Part shown: positions 63,046-64,000 of the stretch, piece after piece
How positions within the stretch are numbered: the stretch's first letter is position 1
Layout of the letters: every line of letters begins with the position of its first letter
Assembly (NCBI GenBank): GCA_029964075.1
Contig: CM057148.1
Coordinates: 23,987,916-24,051,915 of the forward strand
Direction of reading: 5' to 3'
DNA from: Patiria pectinifera
Lineage: Eukaryota; Echinodermata; Asteroidea; Valvatida; Asterinidae
DNA length: 64,000 nt
The notes under the pieces: model-generated
Told to the model about the DNA's origin: nothing
Seen by the model: the letters and a program-made list of their open reading frames with translations, nothing else
The model's database searches: none
Position numbers and translations under genes: made by a program

Positions 63046-63690
63046 TAGTTTCAAAATGGCGCCTTTCATCGTTTGTTGTCAAATGTTTACGGAGTGGGTT
63101 TTTTTTCAGGGGGGCGGAACCTGGGAGGGGGGCAGCGTTTCAATAGGGGTCACCAATGGCGGTTCCGCAACAAATGCGCCCAAAATCTGAATAGGGCCGA
63201 TGGATCGTCGTCCGATCACAGCAATTTCGAGCGAACAAGGGGGGGGGGTAATTTGGGGTCGGAAGGAGCAAAAACTCAATTAACGCCCGTTGGGGGCGCC
63301 CTGCAGTAAGGTAGCCGCAAACAGAGGGCTTGTTTTCAGGCCAGAAATCGCAGTCAGAGATTTTTTTCTTGCAATTTTTTGATGAAATATGAGTCACGCT
63401 CTATTTTGCAATGGAGTGTAGGCATCGTTTTTCAAAATGGCGATGGGCTTCAGGACTATTTTCAGGGGTGATCATCTTCAGATGGAAATTTCTCCTAAAA
63501 GTCATCAGTTGACCCCCCCCCCAAAAAAAAAATTGAAAAGAAAATGAAAGATGATGAAATAAGCTTTAATTTGATGTGTGTCTCGAACACCTTGGAGAGT
63601 TGTGAGTATTTTTCCCGAATTTTTGAATTGGGAGCATTTACCATTGGGGTCTATGGAATTTTATTTACTGGTCTGCTACCTATAGTGTGT
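63046..63690. repeat. Second partial MITE copy after an unrelated insert
   Basis: 63405-63690 repeats 62765-63050 almost exactly (AGGCATCGTTTTTCAAAATG through TTTACTGGTCTGCTACC). The intervening 63051-63400 has GGGGGG-rich ends and paired ATGGCG motifs. Together they look like a tandem duplication of the right half of the MITE with inserted sequence. Confidence 0.78.
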
Positions 63691-63899
63691 TCCGCTTGTT
63701 TTACGCGGGCGCTGAATGTAGACTTGGCTCGAGTCGGTTGTTGCTCTTGGTATGTGCAGTGTGCGTACATGTACATGTACACACAATGAAGACTCTACGT
63801 GTGCATTTTTGGCACAGCGTTGATGATGGAATTCAGGGGTGGGCTGTTATATATGGTGTACTATAAAGGACACCTATATGTTATCGTCGTGCGTGTGGG

Positions 63900-64000
63900 G
63901 AGGTCCGTCGTGTTTGTGAGTAAAACCGTTGTGCCTGTGAGTAAAACCTTCGTGCCTGTGAGTAAAACTTTACTCACAGGCACGACGGTTTTACTCACAA
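63900..64000. repeat. Direct then inverted repeats of GTGCCTGTGAGTAAAAC
   Basis: Three direct units (about 63911-63969) with spacers such as CGTT and CTTCGT are followed by the complement TTTACTCACAGGCACGACGG up to the window edge, where the array may continue. Confidence 0.8.

Overview
The window is nuclear DNA from an intron-rich animal. Three conserved metazoan genes can be rebuilt exon by exon, and most of the remaining sequence is introns and intergenic DNA packed with small transposon remnants. The gene content (DDB1, M1AP, XRCC6/Ku70, a C-type lectin, a class A GPCR) and the abundance of tRNA-derived SINEs, CR1/L2-like LINE ends, a Penelope-like remnant and many MITE families suggest a marine deuterostome invertebrate. 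An echinoderm is my first guess, but the sequence does not prove it.

Layout. 0-6.7 kb: the last seven coding exons of DDB1 (+), the adaptor of CUL4 ubiquitin ligases, including one intron with textbook U12-type AT-AC ends. 6.7-11.2 kb: 3' flank and several foldback or terminal-inverted-repeat elements. 11.2-24.3 kb: a complete 12-exon M1AP gene (-), a meiotic protein, converging on DDB1. 24.3-28.6 kb: intergenic DNA between the divergent M1AP and XRCC6 start codons, largely filled by two abutting foldback elements and a third hairpin that ends 64 bp before the Ku70 ATG. 28.6-52.4 kb: a complete 14-exon XRCC6 gene (+). Its introns hold nested MITEs, SINE pairs, LINE ends, minisatellites and a tandem in-frame duplication of most of exon 9. 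52.4-58.9 kb: gene-poor, with a Penelope-like inverted repeat, a SINE and tandem arrays. 58.9-64 kb: the first exon of a secreted C-type lectin (+), a frameshifted LINE reverse-transcriptase fragment running into a 500-N gap, the start of a GPCR (-) emerging from the other side of that gap, then repeats.

The exon models were built by following splice sites and reading frame, and by comparison with remembered human proteins. The total lengths close in frame: XRCC6 602 aa, M1AP 543 aa, DDB1 C-terminal 283 aa. DDB1, M1AP and XRCC6 all act in genome maintenance (UV-damage ubiquitination, meiotic recombination, end joining). Whether their adjacency matters or is chance cannot be told from this window.

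The most notable observations are the DDB1 AT-AC intron, the Ku70 exon 9 duplication (six base differences, all synonymous), MITE insertions with exact 8-bp target duplications (one backed by a paralogous uninterrupted site), a TTAA-flanked family centred on a perfect 36-bp palindrome, and a minisatellite that begins exactly at a Ku70 splice donor and repeats the donor sequence in nearly every unit.
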